Part shown: positions 11,656-24,820 of the stretch, piece after piece | How the letters are laid out: every line of letters begins with the position of its first letter | How positions within the stretch are numbered: position 1 is the stretch's first letter | Source: Adineta vaga | Lineage: Eukaryota; Rotifera | Direction: 5' to 3' | NCBI GenBank assembly: GCA_021613535.1 | Contig: CP075492.1 | Location: forward strand, 8,804,001 to 8,868,000 | DNA: 64,000 bases | The notes under the pieces: generated by a model | Seen by the model: only the letters and a program-made list of their open reading frames with translations | Databases searched by the model: none | Told to the model about the DNA's origin: nothing | Program-made: the position numbers and the translations under genes

Positions 11656-14600
11656 TTATTCATCATAAAGTTCCGACATAATCAAAACGATCAGTGATGA
11701 CCAGCCAGTAAATGGATGACTACCCTGACCATTACCAGTCTTATCATCGTATTGTTCCCATACATGACCAGTTTTTTCATAAATACGAAACATATTTGTA
11801 ATAAGATTAGTACGTAATTGTCCATAGATTTGTCGAGCTTTATCAGAATATGGACCAGAAGTTTTTGCATAATGTTGTAAAGATGATAGAACCATATAAT
11901 TCATATTGATCCATATAGCACCTAAATATAGATACATACATGCAATAATCTATTCGTTTAGTCAACATAAGGAGAGAAATAGAAACAAATAATCGCTTGA
12001 AATTTACCCCTCCAATATGGTGGATCATGTTCGGTATTTCGAAGTCCATATAGTGGACTTGATTGAGCTAAAGATCTTAAACCATATTGTGTCCATAATA
12101 AATTTGGATTTTGTAAATCATTTAAAATATTCTCAAGTTTAGGCGATTGTGGATTTAAAATACGTGTCATCAATGGAAATAATGAAACATAACCGAAATG
12201 TTTAACATATTTCAAACTTAAATCGGATTGTTTTGTTACTTGTCGAATCATATGTGTTGGTTGTTGCGGTTGTTGTGGTGTTGGTTTACCAACTGGTACA
12301 CGGTGTAATTGAACATGATCCGTATGTAAACCATAATCAGCATACATTCCATATTGTTCTGACCAATGTAATTGATCGAGTTGTTCATTATTTGAAAGCA
12401 ATTGAGCATAATTTAAATAGTGATTTGTTTGTTCATTATTTATTCTTGCATAGAGTTTACCAATAACAGATGATGCTAATGTCATCCAACAGCGTAAATC
12501 TAAATGACGTTCGGAATCTGTTGGATGCGATGCACGTGGATAATCATCGAGACCACTTGTTAATGTTTTCGGATTTAATTCATGGATTGATGATGAATTA
12601 CGTCCACGCCAACGATATGATAATGGTAATGGACCATATTGTGTTCGATTGTACCATTGATACCATTTTTCTAAACGTTGAACAAATGGTAAATTGAATA
12701 ATTGATTATTTGGAGTTGTTTTTAGTAAATAATCAATCGTTAAAAAGAATGTTGGTGGATTAGCATTGTTTGTATATTGAACAATGAATTCTGCGGGTAC
12801 ACGAGCACGAGCTTCATTACCAAGAATAATTTCCTAGAAATGAAAAAGAATGATCAATCAAAAAAAGAAGTTATTCATTTGTCCCTTACTCGAGGTATCC
12901 ATCCATTATCATTGAGCATATCGAACCAATGAGAAAGAATATCTACTGTAAGATTTCTATTCCAACGAGCAATGACCAAATTATGAAAACCTTCATCCCA
13001 GAGGAAACCACGTGGAAAGAATGAACGTGAAGGAACAGCTGTATATAAACTTGTTGTCCAATATTCATCGGGTACTTTTTGATTCGCTTTTGCTACTAAT
13101 GATTTTCCTAGATGAAGAAAGAATTCAGTATTATTATGATCGGAAATTTCAGTTGTTTTCTTACCAGTAAAATATGAAATTCCACCAATTAAATTACTTA
13201 ATGTTGATCGAGCGAAATGAATCTTTTTTGAATCCATATTTTGTTTTGATTTTAATTGAAAAATATTTTCAAAATGTTCATCAAATTGCTTTTGTAAACG
13301 TGCAATTTCATCATTGAAATAATATCCTGTTAAATCTTGTTCTCGAACATGATTTGATGAATCTGATTGGTAAATAACATCGAACGAAAATGTTTCACTA
13401 GCAATTGGTTGTGTTAAAGTTAATTGAACGAAAAATGTATTATGTTCAAAATCTTTAAATGGTTGATCAGCAAGGAAAAAATGTGGATGTTCACGTGATG
13501 TAGCTGCGAATTTTGTTAGAAGAGTTTCGTGGATATTTTCTAATTGAAAAACGTCAGTTAATGTACGAATAACGACCTGATTCGATGGAGTATTTTGTTT
13601 GATTTTAATTGTAAAACTATCGAGTTCATTTGTTTGACCACGGACAGTAAGTGTATCGGGTGATTGTTTCGAAATTGTATTGATTTCATCCATCCACGGT
13701 AGATCATGATGGAAATAAAAGAATAGAGAAATTGGAATGGAACGATTGAGAGACTAGAAGGAAAAAAAACAGGATTTATTTTTCTATGAATAAGAAGTTT
13801 ACAACTGCATGCTTATGAATTATTCATTAAAAAGATCCGATAAATCGACCCTATTATGTTATCATTATTTGTTAATACGATGGCGTCAGATATTATTTTC
13901 CTTTTATACAATCTGCTTCAACATACCTGTGGTGTAACAGTAATTCTTGCTGTCCAATCTCCACCATGTTGTCCACTAACTTGTTTGAGCCATTGAATAT
14001 TTAAATGCAAATTGTCATCTATGATCTGTTCAATACCAAATGTTTCACCATCATGATACGTCCAGCCATATTTTAATTGATCATTTTGATCACACCAATG
14101 TCTAAAATGATTCATTGAAGAAAATATTTTCTCACTTGATTAGAAAATCATTTACCTCAAAAATCGATTATTTGATTGTTGTAATTTACTATAATCAAAC
14201 CACATTAATCCTCCACTTAACGATCGAGCACTACGATGTTTAACACCAAAGTATAGATTTGATCTAAACAACAATGAAAAAAATATTTAGGGATTCCTTT
14301 TGAAAAAAGAAAAACAATTATTTTCATACCTATATGTTCCCCAAAAATGTTTTGGATTAATCTCCGGTGTTGTGTCATTAACATTCACAAGTTTAGGTAA
14401 TTTTATAGGTATATTGGTATATTCATATTGACTTCGATAATCCATCACAGTTAGAAATGCTCGATATAAAGTAAATGCAATTAAACCTGTAATAATTATC
14501 GTGATTACGTAGGATGGTATTGTGAATGGAAATTTCTTCTTCATTAAACTTTTATATAAATAATCAAAGCGTGATCGATTGTTTGTTGGAAAATTTCGAT

Positions 14601-14730
14601 GTTGATTTCGTCGTCTGGCAGCAGCAACAACGGCAGCAACATTTGAATTTCCATTACTAATCTCATTATTTATACTCGATGAACGTTTACTATCGAGTTG
14701 TCGACGACGTTGAGTAATTTTTGCACTCAT
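11656..14730 (-). CDS. MOGS: mannosyl-oligosaccharide glucosidase (glucosidase I, GH63)
   Basis: ER type II membrane enzyme that removes the outermost glucose from N-linked Glc3Man9GlcNAc2. It starts [18 protein letters not shown] at 14730, with a basic cytosolic tail and a single membrane anchor ([19 protein letters not shown]). The lumenal part begins with [20 protein letters not shown] and continues with GLMWFDY and [12 protein letters not shown]. The catalytic region has [18 protein letters not shown] (about 13000), [10 protein letters not shown], and [21 protein letters not shown] (about 12520). The C-terminal [34 protein letters not shown] and SELYDE are present. The acid-bearing DEGFH and LDDYPR segments are intact, so the enzyme looks functional. 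Six or so introns, most near 50-80 bp, interrupt it; one near 13753-13925 is longer. Confidence 0.96.
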
Positions 14731-15014
14731 ATTTTCTTCTTTCTCTTACTTATACATCTAAAAACGAAGTTTTATGTTAAATAATAAAATACACAATAGT
14801 GTCGTCTGAATGTGTTTGTTTGTTTTGTTTGTTCATTTCGAGAGATGTAAAAATTGCACGAATCGGCGTATTAGAAACAATAAAACCATTAGCAAGTAGT
14901 GACAATAAAAGAGAAAGAAAAAGAAAAATGCACAATCACCATTAGAAGATATAGAAGAAAAACAACGTCTCCAAATGAGATTCAGATCGGAAGACAAAGA
15001 ATTTGGAAAATTTT

Positions 15015-16680
<1,666 letters not shown>

Positions 16681-16872
16681 TTTCACTTTTTCTCTAATCA
16701 ACAATGATTTATTTTCTTTTTCTTTGTAAAGAAATGAAAAAGGCTCATAAGCAACCAATTGATAGATGGTTGAATAAACACATTTGTGATTCGTCGAAGA
16801 GGAGAACCAATAAATGCATTGATAAATGGAACTTTTGTCTCTCTACTTTTTATTCGTATTTCATCAATCAAT
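16681..16872. promoter_or_regulatory. shared divergent promoter of ACTR1 and ERGIC3
   Basis: Only 192 bp separate the two start codons, so both promoters and 5' UTRs must lie or overlap here. No TATA box at a sensible distance is obvious. The open plus-strand frame through 16786-16872 is in phase with ERGIC3 but unlike the family; it is read as leader. Confidence 0.55.
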
Positions 16873-18178
16873 ATGACAGATTCAATGTCTGGACAATTGA
16901 AACGTTTTGATGCTTATGCTAAAACACTTGATGATTTTCGTATTCGAACAATTAGTGGTGGATTTGTTACTATAATCAGCTCAATTTTAATATTTATTTT
17001 ATTTTTTATCGAACTAAATTATTTTCTATCGACTGATGTTGTTCAAGTTTTATTTGTTGATACGAGTCGACAAGAAAAAATGAATATTACTCTTGATCTT
17101 AAATTTCCTGCTTTGCCATGTAGTCAATTAACTGTTGATGCAATGGACGTTTCAGGTGATTCTCAAACAGATATTATTCACAATTTATTCAAAACAAGAT
17201 TAGATCTCAATGGTCATCCTATTGAGAATGAAGTAACTAAAATTTTACTACAACCAATACCAAAATTAAATAATACAAAATTAAACGATGACAAACTCGA
17301 ATCGACAACGAGAGCTGAATGTGAATCTTGTTATGGAGCTGAATCCGCTGTACAAAAATGTTGTCCAACATGTGATGATGTTAAACAAGCTTATCGAGTG
17401 AAAGGATGGTCATTTGTGCCAGGTAAAATTCATTGATTTATCTCGAACTATCTAAATCTTTTTTTTTCAGGTGGTATTCATCAATGTGTTCGTGAAGGAA
17501 TAACATCGGATACACCTGGTTCACATCCTGAAGTTAAATTAGATGAAGGTTGTCGTTTACATGGTCATTTAGAAGTGAATAAAGTAGCTGGCAATTTTCA
17601 TATTGCACCTGGTCATTCATTTCAACAGCAACATGTTCATATTCATTCATTACAAAATCTTCGTTTAAATCAATTGAATACATCACATCTTATTGATGTT
17701 TTAACATTTGGTGAACGTTTTCCAAATCAAATAAATCCACTTGCCAAAACTAAACAAATAACAAGTTCTCATGATAATGGTGCTGTTCTTTTTCATTATT
17801 ATGTTAAAGTTGTTCCATCGACGTATGTATTTTTAAATGGAACAGAATTACTTACAAATCAATATTCAGTTACAAAACATAAGAAAATTATTAAAAATAT
17901 CTTTGATTCAACTGATCAACAATTACCTGGAGCATTTTTCACGTATGAAATAAGTGCAATTATGGTGAAATTTGTCGAACAAAAACGATCGTTAGCTCGA
18001 TTTTTAACTTCATTATGCGCAATTATTGTAAGACAAATTTTGTTTTAACAATTCATTCGATCTATTTGTTTTGTTTTCTTAGGGTGGAGTTTTTACAGTC
18101 TCAAGTCTTATTGATGCTTTTGTTTACCGTAGTAGTTGTCTTTTACATAAACAAGGTGAACTTGGCAAAGTTACTTGA
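16873..18178 (+). CDS. ERGIC3: ERGIC3, ER-Golgi cycling cargo receptor
   Basis: Erv46-type receptor that cycles between ER and cis-Golgi in COPII/COPI vesicles. The chosen start is MTDSMSGQLKRFDAYAKTL at 16873, because family similarity begins there. The ERGIC_N segment RFDAYAKTLDDFRIRTISGG is followed by a membrane helix (VTIISSILIFILFFIEL). The lumenal part has CESCYGAESAVQKCCPTC with paired cysteines, EGCRLHGHLEVNKVAGNFHI and FQQQHVHIH. The second helix near the C-terminus contains GGVFTVSSLIDAFVYRS, and the tail ends GELGKVT. Introns are at about 17424-17471 and 18029-18081. Full length, about 400 residues. Confidence 0.95.
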
Positions 18179-18318
18179 ATCCATTTTTGTATTCTTTTCT
18201 CGCAATATTATTTTTTTTAGTGTTAAATATCATTTTCCTTTTTACTTGTGTTAGGAGAATTGTTATTCATCTTTTGAACATCAGTTTAAAAAACAAAAGA
18301 GTTCAATTTTAGATAAAT

Positions 18319-20759
18319 ATGCGTTTTCGTCAGTTGATTAATCCAACGTATAAGAATCTATATGATGTATGTTTAAATCAAGCACCGTTCTATCAAAATG
18401 AAGTGATCGAAGGTATGTTTAATAACAAAGATTCAATTGACAATAGAATTTTTCATGGTAAATAGAAATTCGACCTGATCATAATTATTGTCGACCGTGG
18501 ATTGATGATCCTACGATTCCAACTGCACTTCCTCGTGTTCAATTATTCTTTAATTCTAATTTAATGTATGTGAAATGTGAAAGTTTGTATTTTTATTCGA
18601 AATTTTATGTTTAGAGATGATTTACAAATCGATATTGATAATAGTTTGGAACGAAATGAGGAGAATTTAGAAAAAATCAGTTGGGCACCAATGATCAAGA
18701 CACTCATTCCCGAAAAATATGAATTTCTACAACAATCAGATGAAATCCTAACCTCTGAACAAGACAAATTCATTCAAAATATTCGACAATTAATTGATGA
18801 AACAAGAATTGCTACATTATGTTGTGAAACAGTAAAAATAATTTCATTTCTTTTTCCAAAATAATCATCGAATCTCGCCTTTAGAATACTTCGGATGTTG
18901 TCTACTGGCGTTTATCTATTCATAATATTGTTGCGCGACTCTTCTCTCTTCTCAATAGACAACCCGATGTAAATAATTAAAAAAGAAAAATTATGAGAAA
19001 CAAACACACACTTTTTCGATTTAGCATGAAAATCTCCTTGATTGGCTTCATGAATACATATGTAAAACATTTGATCGAATATTTATTGGTCACTATGTTG
19101 ATCTCTTTCAAATACTTTACTATGAGGTTTGACAATCGTTTATTTTCTAAACAAATTATTATTATTCGATGTAATTTAGTATCCTGATATGCGTGCATTG
19201 TTCACTGAAAAACCGAAATCTTGGCCAACGACAAGCCTTTGTTCATATGTTTATAATAAATTACTTCAAAAACCCAATGATTTGACTGAAGAAGTTATTT
19301 ATAGTATAACATTGGTATTGCAAAAAACTTTTTAAAAGAAAAAGAGTGATTCTACTTATGAATATTTAGTCGTCATTATCAATACCAACAATTTTCTTAC
19401 TCATCCCTGGTTTAGCCTACGAAGGTCATATGGAACGTGTACAATTTTGGCAAAGAAATCTTTCGCAAGTCTCAACAGTTATGCTGACAGAAGCGATCGA
19501 GAAAGATAGTAAATCTGAACAAGAACAAGTTCAAACAGTTTATGAAGATATTTTGACTAAGTTTAATGAAGTAAGTTCTAATGATTTAACTTTCATTGAG
19601 ATTCTACTATGAAAATATTTTGTTTTAGGTTCGTCAAATATATCCAAATCATCATATTATATTTCTTGGTTGGAATGTTGGTTGTATTCTTGCTCTCAAA
19701 GCTGCACTTGTTTGTTCTGTTTCATCGATAATCTGTATGTCACCACCATATCTCGCTCTTTCTGAAGAATCCAAAGTAAAGTCTTTGTTTTTGATTGACT
19801 ATACATCAATGAAGGAACTTTTTATTAGAATGATTTTACACAAATTAATGCATCGATTTTATTCATTACGGGTGAACGACAACATTCAAATCAAATCGAT
19901 CAATATCGTCAAAGATTGAAATCTCGAAATGGTTTAATTGAATTAGGCGGTTGTAATGATAAATTATGTATGTCTGAAGATGGAAAATATCGTTTTCGTC
20001 TAATACAACGGTTAATTGATAAATTATTAATGGTAGTTAGTTTTTGATAGATAGGATTAAACAGAATTTGATTTATTATTAATTTAGGAAGAAATACTCG
20101 ATTTTTTTATACTAATATCTCCTAAAACAGCTCGAAATATCTGCGAAGATGTAGATGAAGATAATAGAAAAAAGAAATCGGAACGTATTCATTCAGCTAC
20201 ATCATCACATATGGAAGATTCAAGTATGTAACAAAATAAAATCTTGAAAATTATCCATATACATCAATTATTTCGTTTAGATGATCCGTTCCTTTATATG
20301 GGAAGTAATGCTAATAGTAATGCATTAACTACCTTAACTATTCCACCTGAGCAAGATCCGAATTCAATCTTTATAAATACTGTCCCACCTACAATGTCAA
20401 CATCACGAAAACGTAAAGGTTCAACATTAACCAATTCAGCTGACAAAGATCGACTGACAACGACTCAAACAACGAATTCTACAGGTGCAAAACGAGGACG
20501 ACATCGAACAAAAAATTTACCACCACCATCTACTGATATGGAATGGGCACCTAGTAATGAAAAACGTCCAGTCAAAACAACAACTAAAAAAGCAAAACAA
20601 ACAATGCCACCAACAGCAACAACAAGTATTCTCAATACTTTATTACAATTACCTTCTAATCAACCAAAACAACGAACGAATGAAACAAATCTAATCAAAC
20701 CTGTTCATCAACCACCTTCTTTTGTTAATACAGTTCTTTCATCAAATTCTTTTCTTTAG
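18319..20759 (+). CDS. KANSL3: KANSL3-like subunit of the NSL histone acetyltransferase complex
   Basis: Chromatin protein of the NSL/MOF (KAT8) complex, with an alpha/beta-hydrolase-like fold. It starts MRFRQLINPTYKNLYDVC at 18319. Eight or more short introns can be placed, each restoring the frame. Readable segments include HNYCRPWIDDPTIPTALPR, then WAPMIKTLIPEKYEFL, SDVVYWRLSIHNIVARLFS, RALFTEKPKSWPTTSLCSYV, and the hydrolase-like HHIIFLGWNVGCILALKAAL followed by CMSPPY. Then come ILFITGERQHSNQ and FRLIQRLIDKLL. The C-terminal third is low complexity and basic (SRKRKGSTLTNS, AKRGRHRTKNLPPPS). The nucleophile elbow reads GWNVG, lacking the usual Ser, which fits a non-enzymatic member. It is shorter than the vertebrate protein (about 900 residues). 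Confidence 0.85.
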
Positions 20760-20855
20760 ATAAATCTTATTTTGAAGATTAGATTTGCTTTTGTACATGA
20801 TACATTATTGTTGTATATATATATATATATGTATTGATCAATCTCTTTTTTTCAG

Positions 20856-22009
20856 ATGACACGTCATTCGAAAAACTCTACAGCAAATGCTGTATATACT
20901 TATCATGAAAAACAAAAAGATTCAAGTACGGGTGGTTATGGAACAACACAAATGCGTCTAAGTAAAGACGCAATCAAAGAATTTGATTGTTGTAATTTAA
21001 CTTTACAGCCGTGTCGTGATCCGGTTATTACAAAAGATGGATATCTATTCGATAAACAGGCTATACTTGGTAAGCATCATTGTATAAGATTTTGAAGATA
21101 TTTTAATGAAATGTTCGTTGATTTAGAATATATTATTCATCAGAAAAAACTTAATGCACGTAAAATGCGTGAATATCAAAAACAACTTGATCGTAAACAA
21201 CAAGAAATTGACGAACAAAATGCTCATGATCATCAGAAAAAAATCAATAAATTTCTCGAAAAAGAAGCAACTTATTCAGTTAATCAATCTGTTAAGACTC
21301 TTCTTTCAACGAAACATTCTGAACAATCCTTTTCTTCATTTCTTGCTACACCTATCTCATCAACATTAGGACATAGTTCAACAACAGTTTCAACACGAAT
21401 TTCAACGAAAGAAACTGATGATGACGATAACGTACCTGAAACGCCATCATCGACAATAAGTTCATCAACAAAAATGAGTAATATGGACGGTAATCAAGCA
21501 AAACAATTACCAAGTTTTTGGATACCATCATTAACACCAGCAGCAAAAAAATCAGATATAAAAAAACCTGATCAACATGTCTATTGTCCTATAACGAGCA
21601 GACCTATAACAATGAAAGATTTAATTGATGTAAAATTTAAATTAGCAAATGATGTTGATCCAAAAAAACGACCATTAGTCGCTGTACGTGACCGATATGT
21701 ATGTGCCGTTACTGGTGATGTTCTAGGAAATTCTGTACCTTGTGCGGTTTTAAGAACATCCGGTAATGTTGTTACTATGGATTGTGTGAATCGATTGATT
21801 AAATTGGATATGATTGATCCAATTACTGGTGACAAATTGACCGATAGCGATATTATTCCAATGCAACGTGGAGGCACCGGTAAGGGAGAAAGAGTTTTGA
21901 ACTTTGAAGGGAAAAGATATATATTATATTTCTTATTTTTGCTCGTTAAGGATATTCGGGATCGGGAGTACAATTGGATGCAAAGTTACCAACACCTGCA
22001 ATGCAGTGA
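20856..22009 (+). CDS. NOSIP: NOSIP, U-box E3 ligase / spliceosome-associated protein
   Basis: Starts MTRHSKNSTANAVYTYHEKQ, the conserved N-terminus. A split U-box follows: FDCCNLTLQPCRDPVITKDG and LFDKQAILEYIIHQKK, with the C-terminal half VYCPITSRPITMKDLIDVKF. Then come CAVTGDVLGNSVPCAVLR and GDKLTDSDIIPMQRGGTG. A coiled coil (ARKMREYQKQLDRKQQEI) and a Ser/Thr-rich linker (about 21290-21540) lie between. The end is SGSGVQLDAKLPTPAMQ with a stop at 22007-22009. Introns at 21071-21126 and 21882-21950 are both needed to reach the family C-terminus. The vertebrate protein is a ubiquitin ligase that also joins the spliceosome. Confidence 0.95.
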
Positions 22010-22392
22010 TCGATGTCTTTGTGTATAAATTGATTGATGTATTTGTCGTGTCTTGTTTTTTTTCTTCTTCTCAATAAATCTAAGCTGGACTAAGCGAGCA
22101 AACATAAAAATCGATTACTTTAGTCAATTCTCAAACAAGAAATCGTTTCCTATGTCATGCCTACTAACACCATCTATTATACTACGCTAGCGCCATATAT
22201 ATTTTCTTCTTTTTTCAGTGACCTCTTTTATATGACACGCATACGTGTTACATTCAATTGGTTTGGAATCGAACACACACGTGTACTTGTTCTCACATCC
22301 ATATTTTCTTACTAGCCTCATCGCCTGTTTACAATATTTCAAATACGAAATCAAATCGGTATAGATCATTCATTCCTTGTTTTTAACTAAGT
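22010..22392. other. spacer between NOSIP and SEC61B
   Basis: Contains an AATAAA at about 22073-22078 (in TCTCAATAAATC), a plausible NOSIP polyadenylation signal. The rest should be the SEC61B promoter and leader. No further gene was seen. Confidence 0.45.
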
Positions 22393-22753
22393 ATGCCAGC
22401 TTCACCTAGTGGAACATCTGTAAGTATTCTTTGATATCTCTTTTCATAATATACATGTATGTATGTATGTATATACTATTGCTTTTGACTAGGTTGGTAA
22501 AGGCGATACCGGAAAGACTGCAGGACCACGAGCATCAGCTGGTGGTGCCGGTCTTCGACAACGTAAATCAACAACAACAACGGCTCGTAGTCGACCAGGT
22601 GCAACCGGTGGCGGTGCAAGTGCTGGTGTATGGCGTTTTTACACTGAAGATTCACCAGGTCTTAAAGTTGGTCCAGTACCCGTACTTGTCATGAGTTTAA
22701 TTTTTATTGCCAGTGTATTCATGTTGCATATTTGGGGAAAATATACAAAATAA
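22393..22753 (+). CDS. SEC61B: SEC61 translocon beta subunit
   Basis: Small tail-anchored subunit of the ER protein-conducting channel. It starts [18 protein letters not shown] at 22393, with one intron at 22420-22491 right after GTS. The basic/Gly-rich cytosolic part carries the family motif [20 protein letters not shown]. The juxtamembrane [20 protein letters not shown] leads into the single helix [18 protein letters not shown] and the short tail KYTK. About 95 residues, the normal length. Confidence 0.97.
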
Positions 22754-23214
22754 ACGTGCAATCTATTTACACTGCGAATGACTACTAGACATTTGTTATT
22801 GTTGTTTTATCTTCTGTTAGCGTTTTTTTGTCATGAAAAAATATATATTGCGACGTCTATATGATCGGTCTTAGTGTTTGTGTTAAAATCAGTTTTTTTT
22901 AACTCTAAAGAAAACAACATGAGTTTGTGAAATACATTTTCATAAAGTAATTTTCAATTTATTCAATTGATGTACTTCAAAATTGATGGTTGTTGATCGA
23001 CTACGATTGGTTGCTTATTATTTTTTGAGAAAGGGAAGACAACAACATAATAAAAAAACACGTAATAGTGATTGATGATCTAATGAATTTCATCGAATAT
23101 ATCTAAACAAGTTCATATTGAGAGTATTCTATTTCGTCTTTCGTATGTTATCGTATGGAGAAGAAAAAGAGGATAACTTTTGAGATTAGATAAATTTTTT
23201 TTCTTGATTATTTA
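22754..23214. other. convergent spacer after SEC61B
   Basis: Lies between the 3' ends of SEC61B (plus) and the next minus-strand gene. AT-rich, with no clear ORF or RNA gene; probably two 3' UTRs. Confidence 0.4.
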
Positions 23215-23892
23215 TTAACATATGAATAAATCCACTAAATGTTTGTGTTTAGTACTAGAAAATTCTTTCGATAATTTTTTAAGATGTTTCTTAAATTCAA
23301 CTGTACGATTTTGTGATTTGTTTGTCATTTGCCATCGTCCTTCTTTATCTTGTAAGGATGGATTTGATTGAACTATATTTTGAACAGTTTTCAAATGTGC
23401 TGTAGTATTTTCTGGTGTATGAACATCAGAACAAGTCTCAACTAATTGTTGAAAACGTGTATCATTCATAATACTTCTTGATTTATCTGATAATTGAGTA
23501 TTCACATTTGATACATCATCTATTTCACCAAAAAGATCTTTGACTGTTATTGGTGGTATATAATGTGAACGAACATGATCCAATGATTGATAGGGACGAC
23601 CTCTTGGTTGAGCTAAACGATTGATTCGATCGATTGATTCTTGTTGTCGTTTGGAACGAGCCTTTGGAACAATTAGTTGCAGTTTATCATTCTTTTTTTG
23701 TATTTCAGTATGAGCATTTGAATGAGATAATGTTGGTTGAAATGATGATACGATTGATTGATCCGTTTTATTCAAACTAAGTATTGATGATGATAAACTA
23801 CGACCTGTTTTTGGAGTTGATTGTGCAATATATCTAAATGCATAGACATTTTTTAATCTGACGACACATTTTAAAAGTGAGTTTGAGTGCAA
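23215..23892 (-). CDS. unrecognised basic protein, 225 aa
   Basis: Single open frame starting MHSNSLLKCVVRLKNVYAFR at 23892. The first 40 residues are basic and Ser-rich with few acids, like a mitochondrial presequence, though this is not decisive. A later stretch, RQQESIDRINRLAQPRGRP, loosely recalls the 'LAQPK' repeats of THEG-type sperm/axoneme proteins. The C-terminus is Lys-rich (FKKHLKKLSKEFSSTKHKH). Codon use matches neighbouring genes and the length is well above chance, so it is probably real. No function is assigned. Confidence 0.55.
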   Translation of the reverse strand: MHSNSLLKCVVRLKNVYAFRYIAQSTPKTGRSLSSSILSLNKTDQSIVSSFQPTLSHSNAHTEIQKKNDKLQLIVPKARSKRQQESIDRINRLAQPRGRPYQSLDHVRSHYIPPITVKDLFGEIDDVSNVNTQLSDKSRSIMNDTRFQQLVETCSDVHTPENTTAHLKTVQNIVQSNPSLQDKEGRWQMTNKSQNRTVEFKKHLKKLSKEFSSTKHKHLVDLFIC

Positions 23893-24067
23893 TCAGAAAG
23901 GAAAAGTATTCAGTGCCCAAAGGATAGAAAGGCATTAAATATTTCAATAACTCTGCCAATTTTTTGTTTGTAAACAAATTTTAAACCTTCCATTTTGACT
24001 TCAGCTGTCATATCTAGATTACACCTTTAAAGAGCATTCAGTTTCAAGAGAGAAACTTCTTAGAATA

Positions 24068-24364
24068 TCAAGATAGTTCTTTTTTCTTCTGAACTACATA
24101 CGGTAGAAGACCAGGCATTCCTATTTCCGCTCTTGCTTGCTGTTGTTGAAGAAAATTTTGCTTATCCAAAGTACATTGATTGATTGTTCGATATCGTTCC
24201 GATGATAGATTATACATATCAGCAAAAAATTTCCGATTTAAAATTGCATTTTGTTTCGTGTCAGTTGGCATTACACTTCCTCTCTCACCTAATTTCTCTA
24301 TTTTCACATCCTTTTCCATCCATAATGTTATTTCCATTGGTATTTGTCGTGGTGATGTGGACAT
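24068..24364 (-). CDS. unrecognised small protein, 98 aa
   Basis: Single-exon frame starting MSTSPRQIPMEITLWMEKDV at 24364. It is hydrophilic with no membrane segment or signal peptide. The middle is Asn/Tyr/Arg-rich (NRKFFADMYNLSSERYR) and the end is PGLLPYVVQKKKELS. Size and composition resemble small axonemal microtubule-associated proteins, but I cannot match a family. It is likely coding because its amino-acid composition is balanced compared with the surrounding AT-rich sequence. Confidence 0.45.
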   Translation of the reverse strand: MSTSPRQIPMEITLWMEKDVKIEKLGERGSVMPTDTKQNAILNRKFFADMYNLSSERYRTINQCTLDKQNFLQQQQARAEIGMPGLLPYVVQKKKELS

Positions 24365-24820
24365 GTTTTGTATGAATTGAATTGAAATAAATTTCAAATG
24401 TTTTCTTCACAACGAACAATTGCTTCTAACATCTGTACATTTTCAAGAGAAAGAGCAAAAAACTAATGTAAATGTTTTTTTTTCTTATAAGAGGTCATGT
24501 GTCAGTCAACAAAACATTTCAATGATGTTCACGATTGTTCGAAAAAAGAAAAGCGAAAAGTTTCCAAGAAAAGATCTAATCAAATTAACGACATGAAATA
24601 TATGTTTATCTTTTAAATGCGATGATTGTAATGAATTAATTCTTATCAATGATTTCGCTATTACGATATCTAGTACAGAGCATTATATCGTCTTTATCTC
24701 ATACTCACTTTTACTTTCTTTATAGTTATTCAAATAAAAACACGACCAGCAAGTGTCATTCACCTTTTTGTCTGTTGAAATTATATGAAAATCAATTGAT
24801 ATTTTTTAACGATAGATATT
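24365..24820. other. divergent spacer before MON1
   Basis: Holds the leaders of the small minus-strand gene and of MON1. A plus-strand frame at 24649-24849 is Ser/Tyr-rich and out of phase with MON1, and is taken as leader sequence. Confidence 0.4.

Noticed and set aside
22430-22694. 87-codon plus-strand frame overlapping SEC61B
   Set aside because: It is a shifted reading of SEC61B, whose own frame matches the family end to end.
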